Shown piece after piece: positions 44,021-54,343 of a stretch of 64,000 bases of DNA. The DNA is from Taklimakanibacter lacteus (GTDB lineage Bacteria > Pseudomonadota > Alphaproteobacteria > Rhizobiales > Aestuariivirgaceae). Position numbers and translations under genes: made by a program. The notes beneath the pieces were generated by a model, which worked only from the letters and a program-made list of their open reading frames with translations, did no database searches and was not told where the DNA came from. The stretch spans positions 62,001 through 126,000 of the forward strand of contig QOZQ01000001.1 of the NCBI GenBank assembly GCA_003576695.1. The letters run 5' to 3'. How positions within the stretch are numbered: the first letter of the stretch is position 1; each line of letters begins with the position of its first letter.

Positions 44021-44120
44021 GTCATCCCGGCGAAAGCCGGGATCCAATAAACTGTCGCAAGGCGGGCAATCCTTCCGACTTGGAAAGAATTCAGGGGATC
44101 CCGGCTTTCGCCGGGATGAC
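44021..44120. repeat. element with perfect 25-bp inverted ends (family C)
   Basis: GTCATCCCGGCGAAAGCC (then GGGATCC) at 44021-44045 is perfectly inverted at 44096-44120, enclosing 50 unrelated bases. Such GTCATCCCGGC...GCCGGGAT palindromes are widespread interspersed repeats in proteobacteria. It separates the acyl-CoA dehydrogenase and FadJ-like genes. Confidence 0.85.
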
Positions 44121-44174
44121 GGAAACTGGGTCGGATGCAGATTTGCATGGAGCGATCTTAAATGATTCCAAATG

Positions 44175-45344
44175 TCAGGTTTTGCTTGGAAGAAGCGAGC
44201 GGGCGATGATGACCTTCTGAACGGCGCTCGCCCCTTCATAGATGCGCAAGGCGCGGATCTCGCGATAGAGCTGCTCCGGCCGCGATCCCGACTTGACGCC
44301 GAGACCGCCGAAAAGCTGCACCGCCGTGTCGATCACGCGCTGCGCCGCTTCGGTGGCGGCGTATTTCGCCATGGCGGCTTCGCGGGTGATGCGCGCCGCC
44401 CCCTGGTCCTTGGTCCAGGCGGCGCGATAGACCATGAGCGCCGAGGCATCGACATCGAGCGCCATGTCGGCGAGCTGGCCCTGAACCATCTGCAGATCGG
44501 CGAGCACGCCCCCCATCATGCGCCTTGTCGCGACATGCACCAGCGCTTCATCAAGTGCCCGGCGTGCAAAGCCCAGAGCGGCGGCGCCGACGGTGGAGCG
44601 GAAGATATCGAGCGTCGCCATGGCGATCTTGAAGCCGTCGCCTGCCTTGCCGATGCGGTTCTCGATGGGAATGCGGCAGTTCTCGAAACGCAGCCGCGCC
44701 AGGGGATGGGGCGAGATCGTCTCTAGCCGCTCGGCAATGGTGAGCCCCGGCGTGTCGGCCTCGACCATGAAGGCGCTCAGGCCCCTGGCGCCCGGCGCCT
44801 CGCCGGTGCGGGCGAAGACGACATAGCGATCGGCAATGCCGCCATTGGAAATCCAGGTCTTCTCGCCCTCGATCACCACATGCGCGTTGCCATCGGGCCG
44901 GGCGGCGCAGGCGAGGGCTGCGACATCCGACCCGGCGTCCGGCTCGGACAGCGCGAAGGCCGAGATCGCCTTGCCCTCGGCAATGGGCGGAAGCCACTTG
45001 CGCTTCTGCTCCTCCGTCCCGAATAAAGTGACGGGGCCGGTGCCAAGGCCCTGCATGGCGAAAGCGAAATCGGCAAGCCCGTCGGCATGGCTCAGCGTCT
45101 CGCGGATGAGGCAGAGCGAGCGCACATCGAATTTCTCGGCAAGCCCGCCATAAGGCGCCGTCACCGAATAGCGCAGCAGCCCGTGCTCGCCCAGCGCCTT
45201 GACCAGCTTCCGGCAGGTGCCGTCGGGATCGTGATGATCGACGAGACCCGGCACGATGGACCTGGCGAAATCGGCGACGTCAACCTCGAGCGCTCGATGC
45301 TTCTCTTCGAAAAAAGGCCAGGCAAGGAAGCTCTTGTCACCCAT
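44175..45344 (-). CDS. acyl-CoA dehydrogenase
   Basis: A 389-residue acyl-CoA dehydrogenase: helical N-domain, FAD/substrate strand region [17 protein letters not shown] and [19 protein letters not shown], then the C-terminal helical domain with [21 protein letters not shown]. The usual catalytic carboxylate would lie at the IYEGAS segment. It oxidises an acyl-CoA with electron transfer flavoprotein. The ATG at 45344 ([17 protein letters not shown]) is used; a family A repeat lies just upstream, in the gap from the enoyl-CoA hydratase gene. Confidence 0.9.
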   Translation of the reverse strand: MGDKSFLAWPFFEEKHRALEVDVADFARSIVPGLVDHHDPDGTCRKLVKALGEHGLLRYSVTAPYGGLAEKFDVRSLCLIRETLSHADGLADFAFAMQGLGTGPVTLFGTEEQKRKWLPPIAEGKAISAFALSEPDAGSDVAALACAARPDGNAHVVIEGEKTWISNGGIADRYVVFARTGEAPGARGLSAFMVEADTPGLTIAERLETISPHPLARLRFENCRIPIENRIGKAGDGFKIAMATLDIFRSTVGAAALGFARRALDEALVHVATRRMMGGVLADLQMVQGQLADMALDVDASALMVYRAAWTKDQGAARITREAAMAKYAATEAAQRVIDTAVQLFGGLGVKSGSRPEQLYREIRALRIYEGASAVQKVIIARSLLPSKT

Positions 45345-45353
45345 CACATAATA

Positions 45354-45465
45354 CCCTCGTGCTGAGGTGCGAGCGAAGCGAGCCTCGAAGCATGATCCAG
45401 GCACAGAGGTTTTGCCGCCTGCCACCCTTCGAGGCCCGGCTGCGCCGGGCACCTCAGGGTGAGGG
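45354..45465. repeat. 112-bp double-palindrome element (family A, copy 3)
   Basis: It has the same length and palindromic ends as copies 1 and 2 (CCCTCGTGCTGAGG to ACCTCAGGGTGAGGG) with the inner hairpin GCCCGGCTGCGCCGGGC. It is inserted within the beta-oxidation operon between the acyl-CoA dehydrogenase and enoyl-CoA hydratase genes. Confidence 0.85.
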
Positions 45466-45493
45466 TTGTGGGGTTGTTTGAATTCACCATTCG

Positions 45494-46327
45494 CTAGTCG
45501 CCCTTGAAGACGGGCTTCTGCTTCGCCGCAAAAGCCTCATAGGCGCGGCGGAAATCCTCGGTCTTCATGCACAGTGCCTGGGCGATGGCTTCCGCCTCGA
45601 CCGCATCATCGATGCTCATCGCCCATTCGGCCTGCAGCATCCGCTTGGTCACGCCATTGGCGAAGGTCGGGCCTTCGGCGAGCTGGCGCGCCAGCTTCAT
45701 GGCTTCATCGAGAAGGGAGGCCGGGTCGACGAGCCGGTTGAAGAAGCCCCAACGCTCGCCTTCGACGCCGCCGAGCGACCTACCGGTATAGAGCAGTTCG
45801 GAGGCGCGTCCCTGGCCGATCAAACGCGGCAACATGGCGCAAGCGCCCATGTCGCAGCCGGCCAGGCCGACGCGGTTGAACAGGAAGGCGACCTTTGCCG
45901 CCTCGGTGCCGAGCCTCAAGTCGGAAGCCATGGCGATGATGGCGCCCGCACCGGCGCAGATGCCGTCGATGGCGGAAATGATCGGCTGCGGGCAGGCGCG
46001 CATCGCCTTGACCAGATCGCCCGTCATCTCGGTGAAGCGCAGCAATTGCGGCACGCTCATCCGGGTCAAGGGCCCGATGATCTCGAACACATCGCCACCG
46101 GAGGAGAAATTGCCGCCTGACCCTGAGATCACGAAAGCATGAACGCTGTCATCCTTGCGGGCGGCGGCGAAAATGGCGGTGAGCTCGTCATAGGAGTCGA
46201 AAGTGAGCGGGTTCTTCTTCTCCGGCCGGTTGAGGGTGATCTCGGCAACGCCGCTCCTGACGGTGAGCAGCACATGCTGCGCCTTGTAGGCGGCAAGGGG
46301 CGGAAGGATGGCGTGACTTCGGTTCAT
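45494..46327 (-). CDS. enoyl-CoA hydratase/isomerase family protein
   Basis: A 277-residue crotonase. It has the oxyanion-hole segment [11 protein letters not shown] and the [21 protein letters not shown] block, with [21 protein letters not shown] in place of the usual EV-L-G-P-GG-QRL, so the standard second catalytic Glu is not obvious. Such variants act on cyclic or aromatic-derived CoA esters. The ATG overlaps the MarR stop. It probably works on the reduced ring of anthraniloyl-CoA. Confidence 0.88.
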   Translation of the reverse strand: MNRSHAILPPLAAYKAQHVLLTVRSGVAEITLNRPEKKNPLTFDSYDELTAIFAAARKDDSVHAFVISGSGGNFSSGGDVFEIIGPLTRMSVPQLLRFTEMTGDLVKAMRACPQPIISAIDGICAGAGAIIAMASDLRLGTEAAKVAFLFNRVGLAGCDMGACAMLPRLIGQGRASELLYTGRSLGGVEGERWGFFNRLVDPASLLDEAMKLARQLAEGPTFANGVTKRMLQAEWAMSIDDAVEAEAIAQALCMKTEDFRRAYEAFAAKQKPVFKGD

Positions 46328-46848
46328 GTCTCCTGCCTCGCCATGATGCTCTGCCTTGTCGAATCCTTGAGCGTGGCGAGCAGCTCCATCAGCCTGTCGA
46401 TGTCCTTTTGCGGCATGCGCTCGAAATAATTGGCGATCCAGTCGCTGTGGACCCTGGCCATGCGGCGGAATTCGCGCCGGCCCTTGTCGGTGAGGCGGAT
46501 GACCTGGGCGCGGCGGTCGCCGCTCGCCGTGGTGCGGGTGATGTGGCCCGATTTCACCAGGCCTTCCACCAGGCTGGTGATATTGCCGGCCGAGACCATC
46601 AGGCGCTTCGACACTTCGCCCAGCACAAGGCCTTCATCGCTGCGGTCGAGCTGCGCCAATATGTCGAAGCGCGGCAGGCTGAAATCGAATTCGGACATGA
46701 GATGGCGGCGGATGTCGTTCTCGATGAGCCGCGAGCAGGAGAAAAGCCTGAGCCACAGGCGCAATTCCATGATGTGATCGGCGGGCCGCGCCGATACGGT
46801 CGTTTCGGCGTCGATCCAGACCGGGTCCTGCTCTTCCGGATGGCTCAC
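46324..46848 (-). CDS. MarR family transcriptional regulator (candidate regulator of the anthranilate regulon)
   Basis: A 174-residue MarR protein with a winged helix ([20 protein letters not shown], about residues 93-112; then [20 protein letters not shown]). It starts at GTG 46848, overlapping the SDR stop, and its stop overlaps the enoyl-CoA hydratase ATG, so it is embedded in the operon. MarR proteins of this kind often bind the CoA thioester of the aromatic substrate. It is the leading candidate for binding the CTTTAG-type palindromes found upstream of four operons in the window. Confidence 0.88.
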   Translation of the reverse strand: MSHPEEQDPVWIDAETTVSARPADHIMELRLWLRLFSCSRLIENDIRRHLMSEFDFSLPRFDILAQLDRSDEGLVLGEVSKRLMVSAGNITSLVEGLVKSGHITRTTASGDRRAQVIRLTDKGRREFRRMARVHSDWIANYFERMPQKDIDRLMELLATLKDSTRQSIMARQET

Positions 46849-47591
46849 AGCTCACCTCCGGCCACGGTGATCGCCTGGCCGGTCACGGCGGAAGCCCCGT
46901 CCGAGCACAGCCAGAGCACGGCATTGGCGACTTCCTCCGGCGTGATCAGGCGGCCCGAGGGATTGGTGCTGGCGAAATGATCGATCGCCTTGTCGCTGCT
47001 GAGGCCGGTCTTCTCGGCGATCCGGTCGGCGGCGCGGGCGATGAGATCGGTGTCGGTATAGCCCGGGCAAATCGCATTGACGGTGATCTTCGTCTTGATG
47101 AGCTCGGCCGCCAGCGCCCGCGTCAGCCCGATGAGCGCATGCTTGGCGGCGCAATAGGCCGAGACATAGGCATAGCCCTTGAGGCCGGCGATCGAGGCGA
47201 TGTTGACGATGCGGCCGCTTGGCTGCGCCATCATGCCGGGCAGAGCCGCGCGTGACGCGGTGAAAGCACTCTCAACATTCACCGCCATCATGCGGCGGAG
47301 GAGATCGAGCTTCGTCGCCGCGAAGGGCGCCGATTCGGCCGCACCGGCATTGTTGACCACGATATGATAGGGGCCGGTCTCGGCAATGGCGGCGCTGAGG
47401 GCGGCCTCATCCGTGACATCAACGGCGCGCGAGTTGCGGGCGACGCCGTCCTTCACGGCCTTGGCCAGCGTTTCGCCTGAGCGGCCCATGATGGTGACAT
47501 CATAGCCCTTGGCGCTGAGCCCCATGGCTATGGCGCGCCCGATACCCCGGCTGCCGCCTGTGACAAGTGCTTTCTGGTCCGGCATTCCCAT
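46845..47591 (-). CDS. short-chain dehydrogenase/reductase (SDR)
   Basis: A 248-residue classical SDR with the cofactor motif TGGSRGIGRAIAMG, NNAG (VVNNAGAAES), catalytic Ser region NIASIAGLKGY and the YxxxK active site (SAYCAAKHALIG). It oxidises or reduces an alcohol/ketone, probably the 5-oxo or hydroxy group of a ring CoA intermediate. Three in-frame starts are possible (GTG 47600, ATG 47591, ATG 47585); 47591 is chosen without strong ribosome-site evidence. It opens the SDR-MarR-ECH-ACAD-FadJ operon. Confidence 0.88.
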   Translation of the reverse strand: MGMPDQKALVTGGSRGIGRAIAMGLSAKGYDVTIMGRSGETLAKAVKDGVARNSRAVDVTDEAALSAAIAETGPYHIVVNNAGAAESAPFAATKLDLLRRMMAVNVESAFTASRAALPGMMAQPSGRIVNIASIAGLKGYAYVSAYCAAKHALIGLTRALAAELIKTKITVNAICPGYTDTDLIARAADRIAEKTGLSSDKAIDHFASTNPSGRLITPEEVANAVLWLCSDGASAVTGQAITVAGGEL

Positions 47592-47631
47592 CGCTTTCAC
47601 AATATACAGCGATAGTAGGGGCGGAGCGAAA

Positions 47632-47652
47632 ATTATTTCAAGTCTAAAGCAT
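47632..47652. promoter_or_regulatory. candidate regulon operator, upstream of SDR/MarR operon
   Basis: The site begins ATTATTTCAA and ends CTAAAGCAT. It nearly repeats the site at 24214-24234 and, inverted, aligns with 49465-49486 at about 15 of 19 positions. It lies about 40 bases upstream of the SDR start and just before the end of the LLM gene, which reads the same way. Confidence 0.6.
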
Positions 47653-47654
47653 CC

Positions 47655-48776
47655 TCATGCCGCAGCGACCCGCAGATCCTCGCGCCTCAGGCCCTTGTCG
47701 GCAAGGATCGGCAGCACCGTGTCGCGGAAATAGGGGAATTCCTCGACATAATCGACAAAGGACAGTGTCGTTCCCTTGAAGCCTGCCTCATGCAGCGCGA
47801 TGAGGCCATCCGCCACCTGCTCGGGCGTGCCGACGAGCGGGAAGCCGCCATGCCCGGCCGCCATGCGGTCGCGGATCAGGGCCAGGAGATCATGCGGGAA
47901 GGAATGCGCATGGGCGAATTGCAGGCGCACCAGATTGTCGACCGCTTCCCAGTCGGCATGCTCGCGGCCGAAATGCTCGAGATAATCCTTCGCTTCCTGC
48001 TCGCTCGGCCGGCAGACGACATGCGAGAAGGTGAGGACATCGACGGCTCGGCCATTGCCGCGGCCAAGCTCCTTGAGCTGCGCGATCTCGTCGCGCGAAC
48101 GGGCGAGATCGATGGCCGGGGTGAACAGGAAATGGGCGTTACGGGTCGCGAAATTGCGGCCTTCGCCCGAGCCTGCCGCATTGATGATGGGCAGCGGGCT
48201 CAAGGGCTTCGGCTCGCCCAAAACCTGCTTCAGCTGGAAATAGGTGCCGTTCCAGTCGAAGCTCTTCTCCTCCCGCCACAGCGCCTTGACGATGTCGAAC
48301 CATTCCTGCGCATAGCCGTAGCGGACCTCGTGCTTGTCGGGCAGCGTCAGGCCCAGCGCCTCATATTCGGGCTTGTTCCAGCCCGCCACAATATTGAGGC
48401 CGATGCGGCCATTGCTGATACGGTCGATGGTGGCGAGCTGCTTGGCCGACACCACGGGATGATTGGCGGCGGTATGAATGGTGGCGAAGACGGTGATGTC
48501 CTGCGTGTGGGCGAGAAGGCCCGCCGCCCAGGTGATCGTCTCCAGGACGTTGTGATGGAAATTCGTCTCGCCGCCATAGCCGATCCAGCGGGCGATCGGC
48601 AGCATGAAATCGATGCCGGCCTGATCGAGCAGGCGCGCCAGCTTCAGATTGTTCTCCCAGCTGTTGTCCCAGCGCTCGGCGACCTTGGTGACGGTCATGC
48701 CGCTCGAGCAATTGGAGGCGAAGGTGCCGAGCAGGAACTGATCCTTGTCGAACATGCGGTTGGGCGAGCGTGTCAT
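47655..48776 (-). CDS. LLM class flavin-dependent monooxygenase
   Basis: A 373-residue luciferase-like protein using FMN. It has the N-terminal family pattern FLLGTFASNCSSGMTVTKV and ARWIGYGGETNFHHNVLETI, with SNGRIGLNIVAGWNKPEYEALG in the middle, as in the RutA/alkane-sulfonate-monooxygenase-type group. It would hydroxylate or cleave a small heteroatom compound with reduced FMN supplied by a separate reductase. AGGAAG precedes the ATG. It diverges from the winged-helix gene at 48896. Its place in the anthranilate pathway is not clear. Confidence 0.85.
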   Translation of the reverse strand: MTRSPNRMFDKDQFLLGTFASNCSSGMTVTKVAERWDNSWENNLKLARLLDQAGIDFMLPIARWIGYGGETNFHHNVLETITWAAGLLAHTQDITVFATIHTAANHPVVSAKQLATIDRISNGRIGLNIVAGWNKPEYEALGLTLPDKHEVRYGYAQEWFDIVKALWREEKSFDWNGTYFQLKQVLGEPKPLSPLPIINAAGSGEGRNFATRNAHFLFTPAIDLARSRDEIAQLKELGRGNGRAVDVLTFSHVVCRPSEQEAKDYLEHFGREHADWEAVDNLVRLQFAHAHSFPHDLLALIRDRMAAGHGGFPLVGTPEQVADGLIALHEAGFKGTTLSFVDYVEEFPYFRDTVLPILADKGLRREDLRVAAA

Positions 48777-48811
48777 TGCCGGCTTCCTCCTGGTTTTGTT
48801 TATAGTTTATG

Positions 48812-48824
48812 ATAGAAAATCTAT
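48812..48824. promoter_or_regulatory. AT-rich inverted repeat in divergent region
   Basis: ATAGA and TCTAT flank AAA within a strongly AT-rich tract (48797-48838) between the divergent LLM and winged-helix genes. It is a candidate promoter/operator for both, and differs from the CTTTAG-type sites. Confidence 0.4.
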
Positions 48825-48895
48825 TATAAAATCGATATGGACGCAACCTGCGTGCTTGCGCCATCCTCCAGGTCCGGAGCAGGAGCAGACTCGCC

Positions 48896-49453
48896 ATGGC
48901 GCAGAAGAAGAAGCCGGAAAAGAAAAGCGGCGAGGGCCTCGACCGGCGCTGGCACCTGGCCAACACGGCCTTCGAGATCGAGGTGACGGAAGCGGAATAT
49001 TCGCTGATGCGGGCCTATGAGGGTTTCGGCCGCTGGCAGCAGGAATGCCTGGGCTCGGTGATCGAGCATGCGCTGAGCGGGCCGGAAAACGCGCTGCTCC
49101 ATATCATCCGCATGCATGACCGGGCGAAGAGCATCAAGGATCTCGCCTGGATGACCAATCGCGACGACATCCCCAATATCCAATACAGCCTGCGCAAGCT
49201 GATCAAAGCGGGGCTGGTGCGCCGTTCGGGCAGCGGGCGTGCCGGTGTCACCTATTCGGCGACCGAGCGCGGCGTCGCGGTCACCGACCATTATGCGAAT
49301 GTGCGCAAATCGCTCCTGGTCCAGGCATTGTCCAACGTGCCCGATTTCGACACAAGGCTGTCGGAAGCGGCGCGCACCTTCGAGCTGCTCACCGGCATCT
49401 ATGAGCAAGTGGCGCGCATCGCCGCCACGCATCGCCGGGTGAAGCGCGATTGA
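48896..49453 (+). CDS. winged-helix (MarR-like) DNA-binding protein
   Basis: A 185-residue regulator. A Lys-rich N-terminus precedes a MarR-like winged helix (LAWMTNRDDIPNIQYSLRKLIKAGLVRRSGSGRAG, residues 82-116), which is the predicted-MarR subtype with an unusually placed recognition helix. It precedes the CoA ligase operon by 73 bases and diverges from the LLM gene. It may regulate the LLM gene or the ligase operon. Confidence 0.85.
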   Translation: MAQKKKPEKKSGEGLDRRWHLANTAFEIEVTEAEYSLMRAYEGFGRWQQECLGSVIEHALSGPENALLHIIRMHDRAKSIKDLAWMTNRDDIPNIQYSLRKLIKAGLVRRSGSGRAGVTYSATERGVAVTDHYANVRKSLLVQALSNVPDFDTRLSEAARTFELLTGIYEQVARIAATHRRVKRD

Positions 49454-49464
49454 CATTGAAAGTC

Positions 49465-49486
49465 ATTACTTTAGAATTAAAGTAAT
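49465..49486. promoter_or_regulatory. perfect palindromic operator candidate upstream of ligase-kynU-kynA
   Basis: ATTACTTTA (49465-49473) and TAAAGTAAT (49478-49486) are perfect inverted repeats around GAAT. It is the best-formed member of the set also seen at 14771, 24214, 24247 and 47632. It lies 41 bases before the ligase ATG. Confidence 0.65.
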
Positions 49487-49526
49487 ACGCGGCGCGATCA
49501 TTCGCACTAACCCGCGGGGACCCGAA

Positions 49527-51145
<1,619 letters not shown>

Positions 51146-51149
<4 letters not shown>

Positions 51150-52381
51150 TCTCGCGACAGGAAGCTCAAGAGCTCGACGTAGCCGATCCGCTGCGCGCCA
51201 GGCGCGATCTCTTCATCATCCCCGACAAGACGCTCTATCTCGACGGCAATTCGCTCGGCCCCCTGCCGCGTCATGTGGCGAAGCGCCTGGCCGGGGCGGT
51301 GAGCGAGGAATGGGGACAGAGCCTCATCCGTGGCTGGAATGCGCATGGCTGGTTCGACCTGCCGCGTAGCCTGGGCGACCGGATCGGCAAGCTCATCGGC
51401 GCTCCGCCCGGCAGCGTCATCGCCGCCGATTCGACCTCGATCAATCTGGTGAAAGTGCTGACCGCGGCCTTGAAGCTCAGGCCCGGACGCAAAGTCATCC
51501 TCTCCGACAGCGGCAATTTTCCGAGCGATCTCTATGTGGCGCAGGGCATCATCAAGGCGCTGGGCGGGAATGATGAATTGCGCGTCGTGGCGCCCGAGGC
51601 GGTCGAGGCCGCCATCGATGACGATCTCGCGGTGCTGATGCTGACCGAGGTCGACTACCGCACCGGGCGCAGGCACGACATGAAGAAGCTCATCGCCAGG
51701 GCGCATCAGAAAGGCGGCCTCGCGATCTGGGATCTCTGCCATTCGGCCGGCGCCTTTGCGGTCGATCTGATCGGCGGCAACGCCGATTTCGCGGTGGGCT
51801 GCGGCTATAAATATCTCAATGGCGGGCCGGGCGCGCCGGCCTTCGCCTATGTCAGGCCCGATCTCCAGGACAAGGTCGAGCCTTCGCTCGCCGGCTGGAT
51901 GGGCCATGCCGCACCCTTCGCCTTCGATCTGGATTATCGTCCGGCGCGCGGTATTGACCGGCTGCGCGCGGGCACGCCCGGCGTCCTGTCGATGATCGCC
52001 ATGGATTGCGCCCTCGATGTGTGGGAGGGCGTCGACATGCAGACGGTGCGCGACAAGTCGGTGCGACTCGCCGAGCTCTTCATCGCGGAAGTCGAGGGCC
52101 GCTGCGGCCGCCATGGGCTGAGGCTCGCGAGCCCCCGCAATGCGGATGAGCGCGGCAGCCAGGTGTCGTTCCATTGCGAGGACGGCTATGCGGTGATGCA
52201 GGCGCTCATCGCGCAGGGCGTGATCGGCGATTTCCGCGCTCCCGACATCATCCGCTTCGGCCTGACGCCGCTCTATATCGGCTTCACCGATGTGTGGGAT
52301 GCGGCGCGGATATTGGAGAAGGTGCTGGCCGAGCGCCTGTGGGACCGGCCCGAATTCAAGAAGCGGGCGGCCGTCACATGA
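51146..52381 (+). CDS. kynU: kynureninase
   Basis: A 411-residue PLP enzyme that cleaves kynurenine (or 3-hydroxykynurenine) to anthranilate and alanine. The N-terminal [12 protein letters not shown] motif, the [14 protein letters not shown] region and the PLP-lysine segment [16 protein letters not shown] (near residue 220) are typical. Its ATG overlaps the ligase stop and its stop overlaps the kynA ATG, so the three are one translation unit. Confidence 0.95.
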
Positions 52382-53217
52382 CGAAAGCGCCCTTCGATCC
52401 GAAGCAGGATGGGGCGCTCACCGATTTCGCGCGCCGCATGTCCTATGCCGACTATCTGCAGCTCGACAAGATATTGGCGGCGCAAGCGCCGCTGTCGAAG
52501 GCGCATGACGAGTTGCTGTTCATCATCCAGCATCAGACATCGGAACTGTGGATGAAGCTCGCCATTCATGAGCTCAGCGCCGCGTCACGCGCCATTGCCG
52601 AGGGCAATCTGCAGCCCGCCTTCAAGATGCTGGCGCGGGTGGCGCGCGTCATGGAGCAGCTCAATTCGGCCTGGGATGTGCTGCGCACCATGACGCCATC
52701 CGAATACACTCTGTTTCGCGAAAGCCTCGGCCAGTCCTCTGGCCTGCAGTCCTACCAGTACCGCGCCATCGAATATCTCGCCGGCAACAAGAATGTCGCG
52801 ATGCTGGCGCCGCATGAGCACAGGCAAGACCTTCATGGCTGGCTCGACGGCATCCGCCGCAAGCCCAGTATCTATGACGAGGCGATAGCACTCCTGGCGC
52901 GGCGCGACTTCGCCATCGCTTCGGCAGTGCTCGAGCGCGACAAGGCCCTGCCCTATGAGCGTCATGACAGCGTCAAGGCGGCCTGGGCCGAGATCTATCG
53001 CGATCCGGCGCGGCATTGGGAGCTCTATGAGCTCGCCGAGAAGCTCGTCGATTTCGAGGATTACTTCCGCCGCTGGCGCTTCAATCATGTGACGACGGTC
53101 GAGCGCGTCATCGGCTTCAAGCGCGGCACCGGCGGCACGTCGGGCGTCGCCTATTTGCGCCGCATGCTGGAGGTGGTGCTGTTTCCCGAATTATGGGATG
53201 TCCGGACGGAGCTTTGA
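52378..53217 (+). CDS. kynA: tryptophan 2,3-dioxygenase
   Basis: A 279-residue haem dioxygenase that opens the indole ring of tryptophan to N-formylkynurenine. Motifs are [20 protein letters not shown] (substrate site), [19 protein letters not shown] and the haem-ligand His with [18 protein letters not shown] near the C-terminus. The ATG at 52378 overlaps the kynU stop. It begins the pathway chemically although it is the last gene of the operon. A formamidase to link it to kynU is not adjacent. Confidence 0.95.
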   Translation: MTKAPFDPKQDGALTDFARRMSYADYLQLDKILAAQAPLSKAHDELLFIIQHQTSELWMKLAIHELSAASRAIAEGNLQPAFKMLARVARVMEQLNSAWDVLRTMTPSEYTLFRESLGQSSGLQSYQYRAIEYLAGNKNVAMLAPHEHRQDLHGWLDGIRRKPSIYDEAIALLARRDFAIASAVLERDKALPYERHDSVKAAWAEIYRDPARHWELYELAEKLVDFEDYFRRWRFNHVTTVERVIGFKRGTGGTSGVAYLRRMLEVVLFPELWDVRTEL

Positions 53218-53231
53218 TCGATCAATATGAA

Positions 53232-53266
53232 AACGGGCGCGTGGCGGGATGGGCCGCGCGCCCGTT
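53232..53266. terminator. bidirectional hairpin between converging genes
   Basis: AACGGGCGCG (53232-53241) and CGCGCCCGTT (53257-53266) form a perfect 10-bp stem, 14 bases after the kynA stop and just before the stop of the low-complexity gene on the other strand. Confidence 0.75.
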
Positions 53267-53274
53267 GTTCAATG

Positions 53275-54126
53275 TCACTTGCCAGCGAGCAGCGCGTCGA
53301 GCGCCGCCTTGGCTTCGGGGCTCACCGGCTTCTTGTTGGCGGCGGCGTTGAGCGCGTCGGTCTCGGCCTGCTCGGCCGTGGCTGCCGCATCCTTCGCGGC
53401 CTGCACCGCGGCATCGGCAGCCGCGGCATCAGCTATGGCCTGATCTTCAGTGGCCTGTGCCGTATCGGCAGCGACCTGCGCATCATCGACAGCCTGCTGG
53501 GCTGCGGCCTTCTCGGCGTCCGACGCATCGGTGGGCAGAGCGGCCTGAGCCGCCTGGGCATCGGCGAGCGCCTGATCGGCTGCGTCAGAAGCCACCGTGG
53601 CATCGGTGACGGCCTGGCTTGCCGCTGCCGCTGCCGCTTCGGCGTCCGTAACGGCCTGATCCGCTGCCGCTGAAGCCGCAGCCGCCTGCTGATAGGCGGC
53701 AATCTTGCCGACCCGCGAATTGGGAGAGGCATTCTTCAGCGCTGTCGGCGAGGCATGAGCGGCGTTAAGCGCGCCAAGCTGTGCGTTGATATTCTTCTCC
53801 TTGGTCGCGCCTTTTGCCTTGCCTTTGTTGCCTTCGAGCGAAGCACTCTTGGCGCTGCCGCCGGAGGACTTGCCGGCATTTCCTGAACTGCCCTTGCTTC
53901 CGCCGTTGCCGCCATTGCTTTGGCCGCCAGCATTGCCGCCGCCATTGCCGTTGCCGCCGCCGTTGCCGCCGCCATTACCGCCACCGTTACCACCGCCATT
54001 GCCGCCTCTTTCGGCAAGGGCCTGGTCATAGGAGAGAAGGCTCGACTTGCTGAGGAGAGAAGGTCCGGCGATGAGCAGTGCGGACAGAGACGCGACAAAC
54101 AGCGCGCTACGCGAAGTGATTTTCAT
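53275..54126 (-). CDS. secreted low-complexity Gly/Asn- and Ala/Asp-rich protein
   Basis: A 283-residue protein with an N-terminal signal or anchor segment (residues 8-26). Three regions follow: a Gly/Asn repeat (NGGG units, about 41-66), a Gly/Ser/Lys linker ending in a conserved-looking stretch (LGALNAAHASPTALKNASPNSR, residues about 117-138), and a long Ala/Asp/Gln-rich helical region (about 145-265) with heptad-like character (AADQAVTDAEAAA). Related Hyphomicrobiales proteins share the ASPNSR-type segment. It is probably exported to the envelope or cell surface. The function is unknown. GAGGG precedes the ATG. Confidence 0.75.
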   Translation of the reverse strand: MKITSRSALFVASLSALLIAGPSLLSKSSLLSYDQALAERGGNGGGNGGGNGGGNGGGNGNGGGNAGGQSNGGNGGSKGSSGNAGKSSGGSAKSASLEGNKGKAKGATKEKNINAQLGALNAAHASPTALKNASPNSRVGKIAAYQQAAAASAAADQAVTDAEAAAAAASQAVTDATVASDAADQALADAQAAQAALPTDASDAEKAAAQQAVDDAQVAADTAQATEDQAIADAAAADAAVQAAKDAAATAEQAETDALNAAANKKPVSPEAKAALDALLAGK

Positions 54127-54343
54127 GGGACGCCCTCAATTAGTTGCAATTGGCGCTTGTATCACCACCGCCAGCATTACGTAGAAGCAACCTTGAGGGA
54201 TGAGTTAAGGGCGCATGAACTCAACGCATTGAGTTTTAGATAAAGATCAGAAACTGACCTTGAGCAAATCCTGCCAGAGTTGAAGACTTTGACGATAAGG
54301 ATCTGCTCCAGGATATCGAATTGGCGCGGATCCTTTCGGATGT

